Assembly: GCA_002943765.1 (NCBI GenBank)
Contig: PQWQ01000022.1
Coordinates: 496,001-560,000, forward strand
Reading direction: 5' to 3'
Source of the DNA: Psoroptes ovis
Lineage: Eukaryota; Arthropoda; Arachnida; Sarcoptiformes; Psoroptidae
DNA: 64,000 nt
Part shown: positions 20,287-34,000 of the stretch, piece after piece
Layout: each line of letters opens with the position of its first letter
Position numbering within the stretch: the stretch's first letter is position 1
Notes under the pieces: generated by a model
The model's database searches: none
What the model was told of the DNA's origin: nothing
The model's input: only the letters and a program-made list of their open reading frames with translations
Program-made: the position numbers and the translations under genes

Positions 20287-21498
20287 ATGGGCAAAGCAAA
20301 AAAATGGGTTGTTTGTCTTGGGTATTCGGGCCGTGGTTATTATGGTATGCAAACACAGCGCAGGTAAGTGCAATGACTTTGTTGCCAAATGCATTTGATT
20401 AATTTCTCGTTTGAATTTTTAAATAGAAACAACAAAGTTATCGATGATTTACCTACAATCGAAAGTGAAATATTCAAAGCATTATTAAATTTAAAATTAA
20501 TCAACGAAAATGAATACCATAATCCAAGTTTAATGTATTTTCAACGTGCTGCACGTACTGATAAAGGTGTATCAGCTTTGAAACAAATAATTTCACTAAA
20601 TAGTTGTGATAATTTCAACGAACTGATACCGAAAATAAATGAACAATTACCTGAACGTATTCAAATGTTCGGTGCTAAACGTGCAACGAAATATTTTGAT
20701 AGTAAAAATTTTTGCGATTATCGTACATATAATTATCTGATGCCATCATTCACTATTGATCAACAAATAAAACATAATGACAATGATAATGATCAAGAAT
20801 TTTATTGTAAATATCGTTTACCTTCAGACAAAGATGATTTAATTGATAAATTTAATAAAATATTGAATGAATTCATCGGTACACATAATTTTCATAATTT
20901 TACATCGCAGAAAAAACCACTGGATCCAAGTGCAAAGCGTTACATTGTAAGTTTTGAATGTTCAAAGCCATTTTTGTTGAAAAATTCAAATGAAAACAGC
21001 TCAGAACAACCGCTAATAGAAGTGGTAAATGTTCGTATTAAAGGTCAAAGTTTTATGCTACATCAAATACGTAAAATGATTGGCTTATCCATTGCCATAA
21101 TGCAAGGTTATGTTGATGAATCGATCATTAAGAAAACATTCACCATCAATCGTTTTGATATACCAATTGCACCGGCCAATGGGCTGTTATTGGAAGAAGT
21201 ACATTATGAACAATATAATAAAAAATATGGTGGTGATGGTATACATTGTCCATTGGAATGGTCAGAATATAATGATTCGATTTATAAATTTAAACATAAA
21301 TTCATTTATCAAGATATTTATGAAACTGAAATAAATGAATTATCAATGATTAAATGGTTACAAACACTACCATTACATACATTTGGTCAAAGAGATCATG
21401 AACGGCTGTCGAATGATAAAAGAATCAATGATGAAAATGGCATTGTTGAAACAACTGAAACAGATGAGAATCAATCGAAAAAAATCAAAATCGAATAA
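20287..21498 (+). CDS. PUS1: tRNA pseudouridine synthase PUS1 (TruA family)
   Basis: Two exons: 20287-20363 and 20427-21498, joined through AG|A to 382 residues. The N-terminus VVCLGYSGRGYYGMQ and the catalytic motif ARTDKGVSA (Asp nucleophile, about residue 75) define the TruA fold. FCDYRTYNY, GTHNFHNFTSQK and the conserved KGQSFMLHQIRKM block follow. PUS1 converts uridine to pseudouridine in tRNAs, some snRNAs and mRNAs, in the nucleus and mitochondria. Length is close to the animal enzyme. An upstream in-frame ATG at 20269 (six residues longer) is possible. The C-terminal tail ends in a basic KKIKIE. It converges on the BTB gene, with 154 bp between the stop codons. Confidence 0.93.
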
Positions 21499-21652
21499 TT
21501 TTATTGGATAGCATCATAATCATAATAATAATATTGAATCATTTTTTTGTTTGTTTAAAATTTTAAAATAAAAAACAATTGATAAAAACAAATATAAATT
21601 ATTTTGGTCAATGAATCAATAAAATCACACCAATCAATTTCAATTGAAAAAT

Positions 21653-24377
21653 TCAATCCAATACACGCATTATCAGTACCATAACATTTAGAAAACCTTT
21701 ACCAATCTTTTTTTGCATTGAATTTTTACCATTTTTGCATTTGTCCATAGTGTTTGTAGCAGCAGCAAAACCATTTTCATATGATCTTGATTTTTTTACC
21801 ATCGGTATTTCAATATTATCATCCAATATTTTTTCATTATTATCATCCGGGAAATTTCTTGATACATTCAATTTATATGCTTTAAATTTTTCAGGCATCT
21901 CGATTGATTTTCCATTATTTTTATCAATTAAAATTTGCTTGAATAATTCTCTGTCGGCATTCGATAATAACTGATCATTATAAGGGCCATTATTCAAATA
22001 ATCGTCGAGATTCATTAAAATATAACGAGATAAATATAATAAATTATCATCACCACCATTATCATCACTATTGAGAATTTTGCATTGATTTTCATTGGTT
22101 ATTTGTAAACATTTTTGTTTACATTGATATTCAGACCATTTAATCAATGTTTTATAGATTAATATTTCATTTTCTCCGCTTAAATTCAATGTATCTCTTG
22201 ACAATAATAATCGTATAATATATTTATCATCAATCAATAAAAATTCATTTGTTTGTATTATGAATTCACAATGTTTATCGAAAATTTTTAAACAATTTTG
22301 TAATAATCCGATTATCGATTCATTTATATTCATATCATTTGGCAATGATGAATGTTTATTCATTAATAATGGCGATGATGATGAGGATTTTTTTTCCAAA
22401 ATTAATTTATAATGAAAATATTTATAAAAATATAACAATATTTTCAATACATTCGTTCGATTCGATTGTTCAGCAAGGAATGTTAAACATAATTGTGATA
22501 ATTGATACATTTGCATTTGATTTGATATTTGAAATAATTTCAATGTTTTATCAATTGAATTGAATTTTATTTCATTCAAATATGCATATCTAAACAAAAA
22601 TGGAAGGAATTCGATCATTGGAATATTAAATAAAATCAAATTAAAATGAACAAGAGATACTTACCTTAATATTATTTCAAACAATTCCGGTTCACACCAA
22701 TCAATCTTGATTTCTTTATTATTATTAATATTAATATCATTCAATAATTGATCAAAATATGGACTTATATTTTTCAGATAATCTGAATGTACCGGGAAAC
22801 GCCATTGCTTATTTTTATCATAACCAACCAAAAATATTATGTCAGATTTTTCTTCATTATTATATAGCTCATTACCAATACTTGGTGCTGAAGGCATAAT
22901 GGTCATTGTTGTTGGTGGCGGTGGTGGCGGTGTGGATTGTTGATTCAAATTCGAATCACAACTATTCATCATTAATGGTGTTGTTGATCTTGATGATCGA
23001 GATCTAGATGATAATGATTGATTCGATGCATTCAAATTGTTTACAACATTTGTATTCAAATCTTTACGATTATCATTGCTGTTATTGTTATTATTATTAA
23101 CATTATCATTACTCCAAACAACAATCGATGTTTGTAGAAAATTTCCCATAGAATTTAGCTGCATTCCATTATCATATCTTGAATTATTTTGTCTTGAATA
23201 ATAGCTTTTCCATTCATTTTTATTATTGAAAAAATTTTGACACATCTGGACACAAATGAACAAAAAACAAATAAGAAATAAAATTAAAACAAAATCAAAA
23301 CAAATATCGATATAATCGCGATAATTAATCAAATTCAATTTATGGAAAGCACCTAAATGAAGTAAATCTAAAAATCTACGCATTTCAAAATAATAATTAT
23401 GAATAGTGCCAAGTCATTCATCGAAAAATACCCGAAATTTCCTCTTCCATTTACTTTCACAGTGATCAAAATCCGATTATCATCAAATTTGAGAATACAT
23501 TTACCAGCAAAGTGTTTACCATTCATCAATGTACACGAACGAATGTAAGTAAAAACATATCAACAAAATATTTTTTTGCTGTTGACAGATTGCTTATGTT
23601 CAGTGTGATTATTTACAAGTGATTCTATTGGGTCGTCCCATAAGTTCTTGCCGTTTTTCGAATGAAAAAAAATTTAAAAAACGTCAAGAACTTATGGGAC
23701 AACCTAATAACAATTGCTTTCTTTGATTGTCATTTAAATCTTAATCTTTGGAATCAAAGGAATTGAATTGCTTTTGATTGAAAAAGAATTATAAACAATT
23801 CTTGTTTTTCATTATTCTTTGCCTTGAATTTTGCTATGAATTACTATGAATTAATCAACAAAAAGAATTCAACAAATTCAATACCATGACGATCTTGAAT
23901 TATTTATAGACATTGAAATTCATTCATCGACTGATTTAATGCACAATATTATTAATTTTCATTATTTTCTCATTATTTGTTGTTTATCTGTTTATTCAAT
24001 TACAATATATAACAACATACACAATTGCTGTTGTGTTCTTACTAAAGTTAAACCCTTGAAAATTATATTATTTGTTTTTTTGGCAGCAAAAACAAAAACA
24101 AAATGTCATGTTTACACACGGCTTCTATGATTAAGCATGTGTTGCACTTATAATTGAACTTAAATGATCATCAATCATACATAGATGATGGCTTCAATGT
24201 ATTGTGTAATCGCCATTGAAAATCAATGAAACGCTATTCGATCGATATGGAATCAATGGTATTTCAATTATTTGCTGCAATAAATGAATTCTTGCGGCAA
24301 GAATTTCATTATTGATTAGTAATCAAGAATAATTATTCAAAAATTATTCAAAAATCAATTGTACATGCGTCAAATTC

Positions 24378-24410
<33 letters not shown>

Positions 24411-24940
24411 ACTTTGGTAAACACTATGAATCATTGTTTGAATCATTGATTTCAATCTATATAATACTGACGGTTATTAGAGATAATGGGCCAAGGACAA
24501 TCGAAACAAATTATAGAATCAAAAGATGATGCTTACATCATCATCAATAGAAATAGGCATAGAATAAAAAGTTTCAGGTCATGAAACTAGAGAATAGGTC
24601 AACATTCGTTGACACACAGTCGTGCTGTTGTCGGTCAAGGACAATCATTAATTATGCCTTAATTAATCACGCATAATTAACAAATGAAAGAAAATTAATC
24701 AATCAATTCAAAATCACTTACCGGTGTACAACAATTTGTACAATAATTTGTTGGAAAAAATCTTGTACTACACAATTTACATCTTTTATGTATAAATTCA
24801 TGAAGAATTGTACGTTCTTTCAATTGTTGTTGTTGTCGATATTTCATACGACGATAATCATTATCATAATCATCACGTGAATAAATGTTTGATTTCGGCG
24901 AATACGAACGATTTGATTCGGAATTTTTTCTTCTAAACAT
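21653..24940 (-). CDS. BTB-BACK protein with predicted zinc-ribbon-like N-terminus
   Basis: Exons 23245-22665 and 22589-21653 are firm. The first contains a BTB domain (SDIIFLVGYDK...WRFPVHSDYL, then FEIILR|YAYLNE across the 75-bp intron), the second a BACK-like helical domain and a basic C-terminal tail. A strong acceptor (GTGTCCAG) directly before 23245 means an upstream exon exists. The best candidate is 24940-24722. It starts MFRRKNSES, carries CKLC...CTNCC cysteine pairs and ends in CACCG|GTAAGTG in matching phase, giving 578 residues with a 1476-bp intron. The N-terminal third after the cysteines is disordered (Asn, Ser, poly-Pro). BTB-BACK proteins usually recruit substrates to Cullin-3 or act in transcription. 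No family name can be given. The link to the first exon is inference. Confidence 0.65.
23628..23707 (+). mobile_element. mariner-type MITE, subfamily A
   Basis: 80 bp, TTGGGTCGTCCCATAAG to CTTATGGGACAACCTAA with TA on both sides. It lies inside the predicted long first intron of the BTB gene. Confidence 0.85.
24376..24408. repeat. (ATT)n microsatellite
   Basis: About eleven uninterrupted TAT/ATT units in the BTB first intron. Confidence 0.9.
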
Positions 24941-25385
24941 TTTTTTCAATCAAGAATTATGAATTGAAAAATTATCATTCAAAGACCCTAAAGCAGCTAA
25001 ATATTCAAGGGTTGTAGCTTCAAAACTTTGTACTATTCGAATTTGTACCAAAATTTTCAAAGGGCTCAGTTCGGGTTTCATGTGTGTGTACCGTACACTA
25101 TGGACAGAATGTAAATGACAACGAAATTCGAATTTTCGAATTCGAATTTTTTTCGAGAAAACGAAAACGTTCGAACGCAACCAACGTCAATGGGCAAATG
25201 AGAGAGGACTCGGATTTGAACGACGGCGACGACGCTTTAAGATTTTGAATTTTTCAAAGAATATTATTATTATTTTGTATTTTGTAAAATTGAATATTTT
25301 TACAAAATGATTATAATTATTCTTTGGTAAATGTATTGTATATGTACTCTACAATTATATATATATAAATTGCTATATTTTAATA

Positions 25386-25466
25386 TTAGATTGTCCGAAA
25401 AGTTCTGGCCGATTTTCATGAGCAACTTTATACGATTAAGCGGTCAGAACTTTGCGGACAACCTAA
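25386..25466 (-). mobile_element. mariner-type MITE, subfamily C
   Basis: TTAGATTGTCCGAAAAG to TTTGCGGACAACCTAA with the interior GATTTTCATGAGCAAC, reverse orientation of the C type. Confidence 0.85.
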
Positions 25467-25707
25467 TATTTAAGTGTATTGATCAATGGTTGTATATGTG
25501 AAAACGATTTTTTGAACAATTTAAAATGATTAAATGATGATAATAATGATTGTGAATCGAACAAAAAAAAAACATTGAAAAATAAACAATGTATCAACAA
25601 ACAAACAAAGCTGAATTAGCTGATTAAACTACTACTTTCGTTTGAAAATTATATTGGTTTGGTAAATATATGATTATTATTGTTATTATTATTGTCATTA
25701 TTCTTAC

Positions 25708-25800
25708 CGTATTCTTTTCTATTTTCGGTTTCTTGATATGTATTTCTTGGACGTCATACGTTGTAATTGTAATGGTAGTAGGTGCGCGTTTTCTAGGCAT
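25708..25800 (-). CDS. possible first coding exon (31 codons), unknown protein
   Basis: From ATG at 25800 it reads MPRKRAPTTITI and goes on Thr- and Lys-rich to NT, then meets AACACG... donor GTAAGAAT in phase 0. The basic start and clean donor are exon-like. No following exon could be identified, so this may be chance. Confidence 0.25.
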
Positions 25801-27708
25801 TGGTCCAAGAATTTTAAATAAAATTGAAAAAACATAATCGCCTCTGGAACTCAGAAATTTAAACATCTTCCTCTCGTTTTTTTTTTTTTTTTTGGCACTG
25901 AGACCATTTTTTTCGGTGGTAGTGGGAGGTGGTGGTTTATGGTGGTCGTAGTTGTGGCAATTGACAAAGAGCAGGAGCAAAACCAATAAAAGATGCTAAG
26001 AATCACAGGAAGAGGCCGTGGGTTTTTTGAATGGAAGAGGCAAGATGGTTGGAGCCAAAGCCCTTGATATCTTGAAATTGCGCACAAAAACTTGTACCGG
26101 AACTTTTTGGGTAACAAAATTTATGAACAATTTATGAATGATTTGTTGGTGAGGGAAACAACAACAATAACATTCACAAAAACAAACCTAGTAGCATACA
26201 AATATGTTAGATTTCGAAAAAAATGGTGAAATTCAAAAAAGGTAGTGGCAAGTTTGTTTATTCAATTTTTTTCGCCAAAAAAAAAACCAACCAATTCATA
26301 ATTCTTTAGAATTACATCCATTTCGCAATATTTGTTGATCCAAGAATTCCGAGAACCTAAAACACAACCATAATCAAATGATCGATATGAAAAAAAAACA
26401 AAATTAATTAAAAACCCAAAAATACAAAATGGCCATTGACCTGTAAGCCTGCAAGATTTCAATGAAAAAAAAAAGTCATTCGAAAAAAAATTCAAAGAAT
26501 ATTGTTTACCTTTCTTGGTCAATATTTGTTTAATTTTAATTTTTAAAAAAATTTCTCGATGATCAATTGAATTGATTATATCTGGGCCGTGCGGATAGAT
26601 GGTTGTTAATGTGTTTATTGTTTTTTTCACTCTTATATTTGTTGGTCAATTACATTTTGACACGTGTTTTTTTTATTTTTTGAAAAATTCAAAATTTTTT
26701 TTTGACCAAAGAAACAAAGAAAAAAACAAAACAACCAAGCTAACCACACTGCCAAATTTTAATCATTCAAATTAATTCGACGAAAAATTGATTTGAAAAC
26801 AGCCGCATTGAATGAAATGAAAATTAGTTTTTATTTAAATTCATAAAATTTCAAAAAAAAAAATGCATGCAAATATCAATTCAAATGGTCAAAAATGTAT
26901 CAATTTGTCGTTGTTGTTTGCCGAGAGCTCTGGTGGTGGTCATTTTGGAGATGTCATTTGATGGAGATGGTCGGTGAATGAATTTTTGGAATAATGAAGG
27001 TAATGAAGAGGGGATGGTGGATTGTTTGCTCAAGATTATTTGCGCTCCAAATTGTTGCATTTACACACAAATTTATTAGAATGCTTTTTTCGCCAAGTTT
27101 TCAATTTTGGGAAAACCAAAAAATGGGCAAAGTGTAAACGCAAATTTTGGAACGAAAATCAATCTAAGCCTATGGATATTTCGGAAATTTCTGTGATATT
27201 TAAACACTGAAGCACTTGATTGGGGCATCACATGCAACCTAATTCATATGCTGTATGTGTGATATACAATTAAACTCGAGATTTCGGGAAAGAAAAAAAA
27301 ATGATTAAAAATGAATTATTATTGGGAAATATGGATTAAAATGGGATGACATTTGAAAATTTACTAAGGGTTATTACCTTAAAATGAAATTTTTTTAAGG
27401 GATGAAATGTTAAGATTTTTAGAAATTTTAAAATTTTGATTTTTATATGAATCAGAATGACAAGTTTTTCAATGGTATTTATATGTGAGGAAAATGTTCA
27501 TTTTTGAATGGGAAAAGACTGAATTAAAAGTGTGAATATGCGTGTAGGGGCGTTTTCAAGAGGTTTAGAGCTTGCGAATGAATGAATGAATTGAAAATTT
27601 AAATGTCACACACACAGAACGAACAACAACAGTGAAAATAGTAGTAACAGTGGTATTAAAGCAAACAATAACAAATGACAATTTTGACATTTAATATTTT
27701 TGAAATAT

Positions 27709-27792
27709 TTGGGTTGTCCGAAAAGTTTTGGCCGATTTTCATGCAAGCAACTCTATTGATTAAACAGAATGAACTTTTCGGACAACATCTAA
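27709..27792 (-). mobile_element. mariner-type MITE, subfamily C
   Basis: TTGGGTTGTCCGAAAAG to CTTTTCGGACAACATCTAA, interior GATTTTCATGCAAGCAACTC. Confidence 0.82.
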
Positions 27793-28375
27793 TACATTTG
27801 AGTGAATGATATGAAACATTGAATTTTTTGTTCATTTGACAAAATCAACAAGTTGTATTTTGGAGTCAAATTCATTAAATAAAGTCATTAAATTTTTGAT
27901 ATAAAACAAACCTTTGCTATGAAATCACCGGATTTGAAAATGATTGATTATTGGTCATCGTTTAACAGAGATACCACCAGCTGTGTTCACAATCAATCAC
28001 TGATTTCAATTTCATTTGATTAATGAAACTAAAAAAACTGTGAACTCAGAGTGGCACTCGGTCAACCGATACCGATATGCTTTAAGACCATGAGGTGATT
28101 CCAAACCTGTAAATCTCATTCGAGGGCGGTGAAATACCTGTAAAATTAAATCAAATTTTGATTATTGGATTTATTGATTTGCATTTCCATTTTTGCATAT
28201 GTTTATATATGAATTGATTTCAAATTTTGCAAATTGCTTTAAAAAAACGCCCATTCAAAAAGATAAATAAATCAAATCAAATCGATTCAATTTGATTCAA
28301 TTCAATCGGATTCAAATGAATTGAATTGAAAACAATCAAAGGAAATTATTGAAATTAAAAATTATTGATATTACA

Positions 28376-28456
28376 ATAGGCTGTTCGAAAAGTTCTAGCC
28401 AATTTTCATAAATCACTTTATTCGATTAATCGGAATGAACTTTTCGGACAACCTAA
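28376..28456 (-). mobile_element. mariner-type MITE, subfamily C
   Basis: TAGGCTGTTCGAAAAGTTC to CTTTTCGGACAACCTAA, interior AATTTTCATAAATCAC; the left arm has one extra mismatch. Confidence 0.8.
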
Positions 28457-29114
28457 TATTTAGGTCTTTATTATTAACCCATTATATTCCTTATGTACAC
28501 ACAAAATTGAAATTGAAAAAATTGTAAATATATTTACCTTTGTCCATTGTTTTTATGGATGAACAATAACTCATCATTATTGAATGATGAGTTATTATCA
28601 CTAAACAAATGTTTGTAATTTGATATCACTGATATTAATCATCAAACACTGTGGATTAATGATGAATGAATGTCAAATTGAATATTTTTGAATACACATA
28701 GAACACACAAATACACACAGTAAATTCAAAACAAAAAAAATTCACCGAATGAAACCCTGTGCAATGTTTTGCCATTTTGTTGTCTTTGGATGATGATGAT
28801 CAATCAATCAATCAAACAAACATTTGAACAGGTGTTTTTAATCAAATAAACACATACAAACACACATATAAATTGAACTAGATTTCACTTGTAAAAAATG
28901 AAATGAAAAATTGTCACTTTTTTAAACCATAGAAAATCTCATAGAAATCATTAAAAATACATTGAAACACATCCAACACCACCACAACCATTTGCAAAAA
29001 ATCAAAAAAAAATATGCAAAAAAAATCAAATTTCATTTCTCCTCTATGTGATCATTGTGTGTACAAAAAGAGATGTTTAAAATTTTGTTTTGTTTATTTG
29101 TTTGATTTGTATTA

Positions 29115-29195
29115 TTAGGTTGTCCGAAAAGTTTTTGCCAGGTTTTATCAATAGAAAATAATCGGAAAATTGGCAAAAACTTTTCGGACAACCAA
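29115..29195 (+). mobile_element. mariner-type MITE, subfamily B
   Basis: TTAGGTTGTCCGAAAAG to CTTTTCGGACAACC, interior TTATCAATAGAAAATAATCGG. Confidence 0.83.
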
Positions 29196-30031
29196 ATATA
29201 TTTCAATTTTTTATTTTTTATTTTTTTCGTTGACTGGTTATTTGTGCCTATGTATTGTGTGTGTATGTGCATTGTTAATTTGTATGGTACTGGTTTTTTA
29301 CATGCGCTTTGTATGTGAAAAAATAGGGAGATTTCATAGAAAAAATTGATGAATGGATTGATTAAAGTATCCGCAATTTAATAATAATTTTCAATGGCGT
29401 AATATCATTGAATTGAATTGAATTGAGCTTAATTCATTTCGATATTTCGAAATGAATTTTTTCACCATTTGAAAATTGCAATTTTTGGATGAAATTTTTT
29501 CTTGTACAATTTGTACAAAATGTTTGAAAAAACATGAGTTAAAATACAAAAAAATTGTGGTCAAAAAAACAAATAGTAAACCCCACACACACATATAGAC
29601 AACCTTTCACGACTCATACAGCTGAATGTCAAATTATGACAATTTGATTAATAAAAAATTTTCACAATGTTTTCCATAGAATCTCTTGTATTGATTAAAT
29701 TGAAAAATTGAAAACCTACGCAGTTATATCAAAATAAGTGGTGATGTAATTGAAAATATACATTTTCAATTAGTCCATCTTCATTTTTTTCAATTTTCGG
29801 TTACCATTTGAAAAATCAAATGTATCTGCTGTGTGTGTGTGCATGGATAAACACACACATCATATATAACCATGTACAAAATATGGTATGTATAACCACC
29901 ACCATCAGAGTATTTGCCATTGATTACATCTACATTTTTTTGAAATTTTTTTTTCGTTCATTTTTGATCACCTTTATATTTTGTGTATGTGTAATAAGTG
30001 TGTGTATGTGAGTGTTTGTGCATATCAAATA

Positions 30032-30110
30032 TTAGATTGTCCGATAAGTTTTTGCCAATTTTCTTATGATTCCATACGATATAATAGGCAAAAACTTTTC
30101 GGACAACCAA
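30032..30110 (-). mobile_element. mariner-type MITE, subfamily B
   Basis: TTAGATTGTCCGATAAG to CTTTTCGGACAACC, interior CCATACGATATAATAGG; it runs into a 19-base A-run. Confidence 0.82.
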
Positions 30111-30922
30111 AAAAAAAAAAAAAAAAAACTTGAGGTTTTATCATCATCATTTTTTTCTTGTTGTTTTTAATTACAAAACACTACCATACACATGTACAAT
30201 GACAGACGCCATTGATTTTTGAAAAAAGAGGGAGAGGGTGATGAATTTTTGACAGTGAAAGTGGCTCCCACTTACACTCATTTCTCAAAGTGAAATAATC
30301 AACCATTAAAAGTTGGATACGCAGGAGGGAAAATTGAGAGAGAGAGAGAAAGAGTGGCAATCTGCAGATGGCGGTTGGGCGCCATTAATTTTATTCAATT
30401 TTTTTTTTTTTTTTGATTATTCAATTTCACATTTTAGGGTCTGTGATTGGTAGCTGGTTGTGAATAATATCAAAAACAAAATAAATAATAATTCGCAAAT
30501 AATTGTATATATTTGGTTCAATGGTTTGTACATTTGAATTTCATGTACATTTACCAATAACAACAACAACATCATCATCATAACATTTTCTATGATGATT
30601 TGAATTGAAGCTTTGTTTTTGGTTTTCATTTGCGACTGCGGATCGCATAGAATCGCAATCGGACAGCAACAAAACACATGTACACAGAGAGAGCTGTGGA
30701 AAAAAATTAAATAAATAAAATACGCCAGCTCTACATATGTATGGGAGCCCGAGTTTGGTCGGTGGGGGCATCATTATTTTCGATTAATTCGTGTATTTAT
30801 CATGGACAACACACACGCATAACGATCAAACCGGGTCCGTTTATTATGATTATCAAAAAAAAAAACTGGTGATGATGATGGTGTTGTGCAAGTAGTGAAA
30901 TTATCATTTGTAAAATGAAATA

Positions 30923-31002
30923 TTAGGTTGTCCGAAAAGTTTTTGCCGTTTTTTTGATAATTTTCTACGATATAACCGGCAAAAACTTATCGGACAACCT
31001 AA
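30923..31002 (-). mobile_element. mariner-type MITE, subfamily B
   Basis: 80 bp, TTAGGTTGTCCGAAAAG to CTTATCGGACAACCTAA, interior TTTTCTACGATATAACC, TA on both sides. Confidence 0.85.
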
Positions 31003-31049
31003 TACAAATGAAATAAAATAAAAAGTAGCAGTAAATTACACATGCACAC

Positions 31050-31050
31050 C

Positions 31051-31079
<29 letters not shown>
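31050..31079. repeat. poly(A) run of about 30
   Basis: Longest homopolymer in the window, 47 bp after a MITE; no coding sequence or target duplication marks it as a retrogene tail. Confidence 0.9.
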
Positions 31080-31081
<2 letters not shown>

Positions 31082-34000
31082 TGACGTCAAATGTGCATCT
31101 GTATGTGTGTGTATGGTATTTTGAATGTTATTTAGCTGGAAAAAATAATGACAAATAAACAAAATAAAAAAACAAAAACATTTAAAAATTAAAATTTGAA
31201 AAAATAATAAAAAATTCAAAATATTCAAAAAAAGGAAAAAAATCCAAGTAAATATGTAATTCTTATTTAAGAAGAATATAGATTAAAGAATTTCATTCAG
31301 AAATATTTCAAGAAAATCAAAGATATCTAACATAAGATTTTTTTGAAAATTTCTTGAATGAATTTGACATTAGAAGTGTCAAAATCAAAATAAAAAAAAT
31401 AAAAGATTCATTAACTTACCTTTTTGAAGGCTAATTAATTAATCAATGATTGGTGATGATTAATCAAAATTAATGAGCGGAAATTTTTTTTTTTTTTTGT
31501 CTTGAAGGTTATAATTCACCAGACAATGGAAATGATTTAAAGAAAAAAAAAACGCAACAATAACACCAGAATCTGTTGCGTTTTTTCTCTTCTTTTTTTT
31601 GAAGGTTAAGGTCATAAGTGCATGTGAATGTAACATACATACAATATATGCATGAACACACATACAAACTATATGCATTACTGCATATATATTGCATGTG
31701 TGTGTTTACATTACATTCATACTGCATACACAAAGCCATTCAATTGATGTTTATTGTGTTGTTTACAATTACATAATGAAAAAAAAAATTTTTTTGGTTT
31801 TCATTATGACGAAGCGAAGAAATGAATTTCTTTTGATTAAATGTTGATTGCTAAATGTTTTTTTTTTCTTAATGAAAAAAACTTGATTAAAATATAATTG
31901 ATGATGATGATGATGATGATTTAATGTCACAAATGTTTGTTGTTGTTGATGGCTGATTGATGTGTAGAATAATCATTTTTTTTAATAAATGCGTCAAACC
32001 ATAAAATTTTGATCAATTCATTTTGTTTACAATTTTTGGTAGAAAAATAATAAGCCATCGTGGCAAGGTTTACAAATGTTGAAACAAATTGAAGCCATCG
32101 AATATCAATTTGAATGTCTATGATCGGAAATACTTAATTTCTTTGCATTTTTTTTTAATTTTGGAGAAAAATGTTGCTTTTTTATATTTACGAATGTTTT
32201 TTTTTCTTTGTTAGTAGTAGTTGCCATGTATCTTTACAATAATAATCAAGGGGTTTGTTCAGAGTCGATTCGGTATACCATTTTGTTTCAATATATAACC
32301 ATATATGAAAAGCACCGGGTACAAGTGCATTATGATGGCGGATTGCTGGAATTTTGGTAATGGTGGCGATGATGGTGGTAGAATTTCTTCTCTAATATAT
32401 ACAATCATTTGAGAAGAAACTATTGCGACGAATTCTCGACGATTGAAAGACATAAGAAAATTCTTGAGAAATCAAATTCGTATAAAAATTTCTGAAATAA
32501 AAAATGATTCAAATTTCGTGAACATATTCTTGATAGATGAACGAAAAATTCACAAATGAAAATGTACAATATTATCATTGTTTGCTTTTGTTAAATATGA
32601 TGATGTTCAAATTCATAAATGATGCGCTTGATTCATAAAAAATATTCAATTCAATTTTTTTTCATAATCAAAAATATTATATATCTTCATATGATGGCAG
32701 TTTTTTGAAAAGTTGGCAATAGTGTAGTGATGGTGGTACTACTTTGATGGTTGTGGATAATTTTCATTTTTCTCCTGTTTTCATAATAATAATTCAGTGT
32801 GATGAATGAAAGCTTTCTAATTATCTAATAGGCAGTAGTATGTAGCTGAATTATACTAATGAATTGAATATATAAAATTTTCAAAGTGAAATTCAAAATT
32901 TCGACGTAATTTTTTCTTCGAATATCAAGCTGAAATTGAAACTATTCTTCTTCGGTGATGTTAAAGATGTGCTTATATAACACTATCAAACACATATATA
33001 CGATAAAAATTCTATTCATTAGGGTTAAATAATGTAGATATGTGTGTGTGTGTATGCATATTATTCAATGGCTACCGCCAGCACATAAACAAATACAGCA
33101 AATGTGATGGTGAACATGGTGAAAACCAGATTTTTTTTTTAGTCATTCAATCATTTCACTTTTCGCATATTCGACGCCTTTTTTTTCAATGGGGAATATA
33201 CGAATGGAAAATTGTTTGTCGGTTGTTGTTAGGCGAAATTATATAATGGCGTCTTTGAATACCATTGAAGATATTGAATTTTTTTTCTCGATGAGCGTTG
33301 GCGTCTTTCATTTTTGTTTGGGTATTGTGAAATCGCATAATAATAATAATAATAATAATAATCACCATAATAATCAACAAATTTAAAGTTGTAAATTGGA
33401 AATAAAAATTATTGCGTAGTAAATAAATAAATTTTAAAACATCATCATCATTTGCATGTAATACAATACATGAATTCTTTGGTTTTTTGATGATAATCAT
33501 AATTATTATAATCACATTTGAATGAATAATAATACCATTACCACTGTTTGATTGTTTATTGTTTGTTGAAAACACAAATTTGAACCTAAAATGTTGAAAA
33601 AAAAGAAATATAATTGTAATTATAGAATAATAGAAATAATTTCAAAATAGAATGTACTTGTTTGATTTGAATTGTCAATTATTAAATGGAAAAATGCACC
33701 TGTCATTTTCATAGTTTATATTCTTTTGTTCATATATTTATTCATTGATTCATCATCATCAATTCGACATTAATTGATTTTGTCCAAAAAATTTTCGATT
33801 CTTTTTTTTTTCGTATTCACATTAATATTACATATCAAATGCTATTTGACATAATGATTGATGTTTGAATAAACAAAGCGAATTGTTAATAATAATTATT
33901 TGATCGTGAATCGATAAAATTTTTCAGGTTCATTTACATTGGAAAACTGAAATTATTACGACACCACCATAAATAATAAAAGATGCTTTAATCGATTGAG

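Noticed and set aside
26262..26630. Minus-strand frame of 122 codons with donor AAAG|GTAAAC and two downstream acceptors
   Set aside because: It has no ATG start (it opens on GTG), crosses T-runs and matches nothing I recognise; the splice chain is too easy to imagine in AT-rich DNA.
33186..33575. 129-codon minus-strand frame rich in Ile and Asn
   Set aside because: It is built on (AAT)n and T-rich repeats, has no domain and no splice context.
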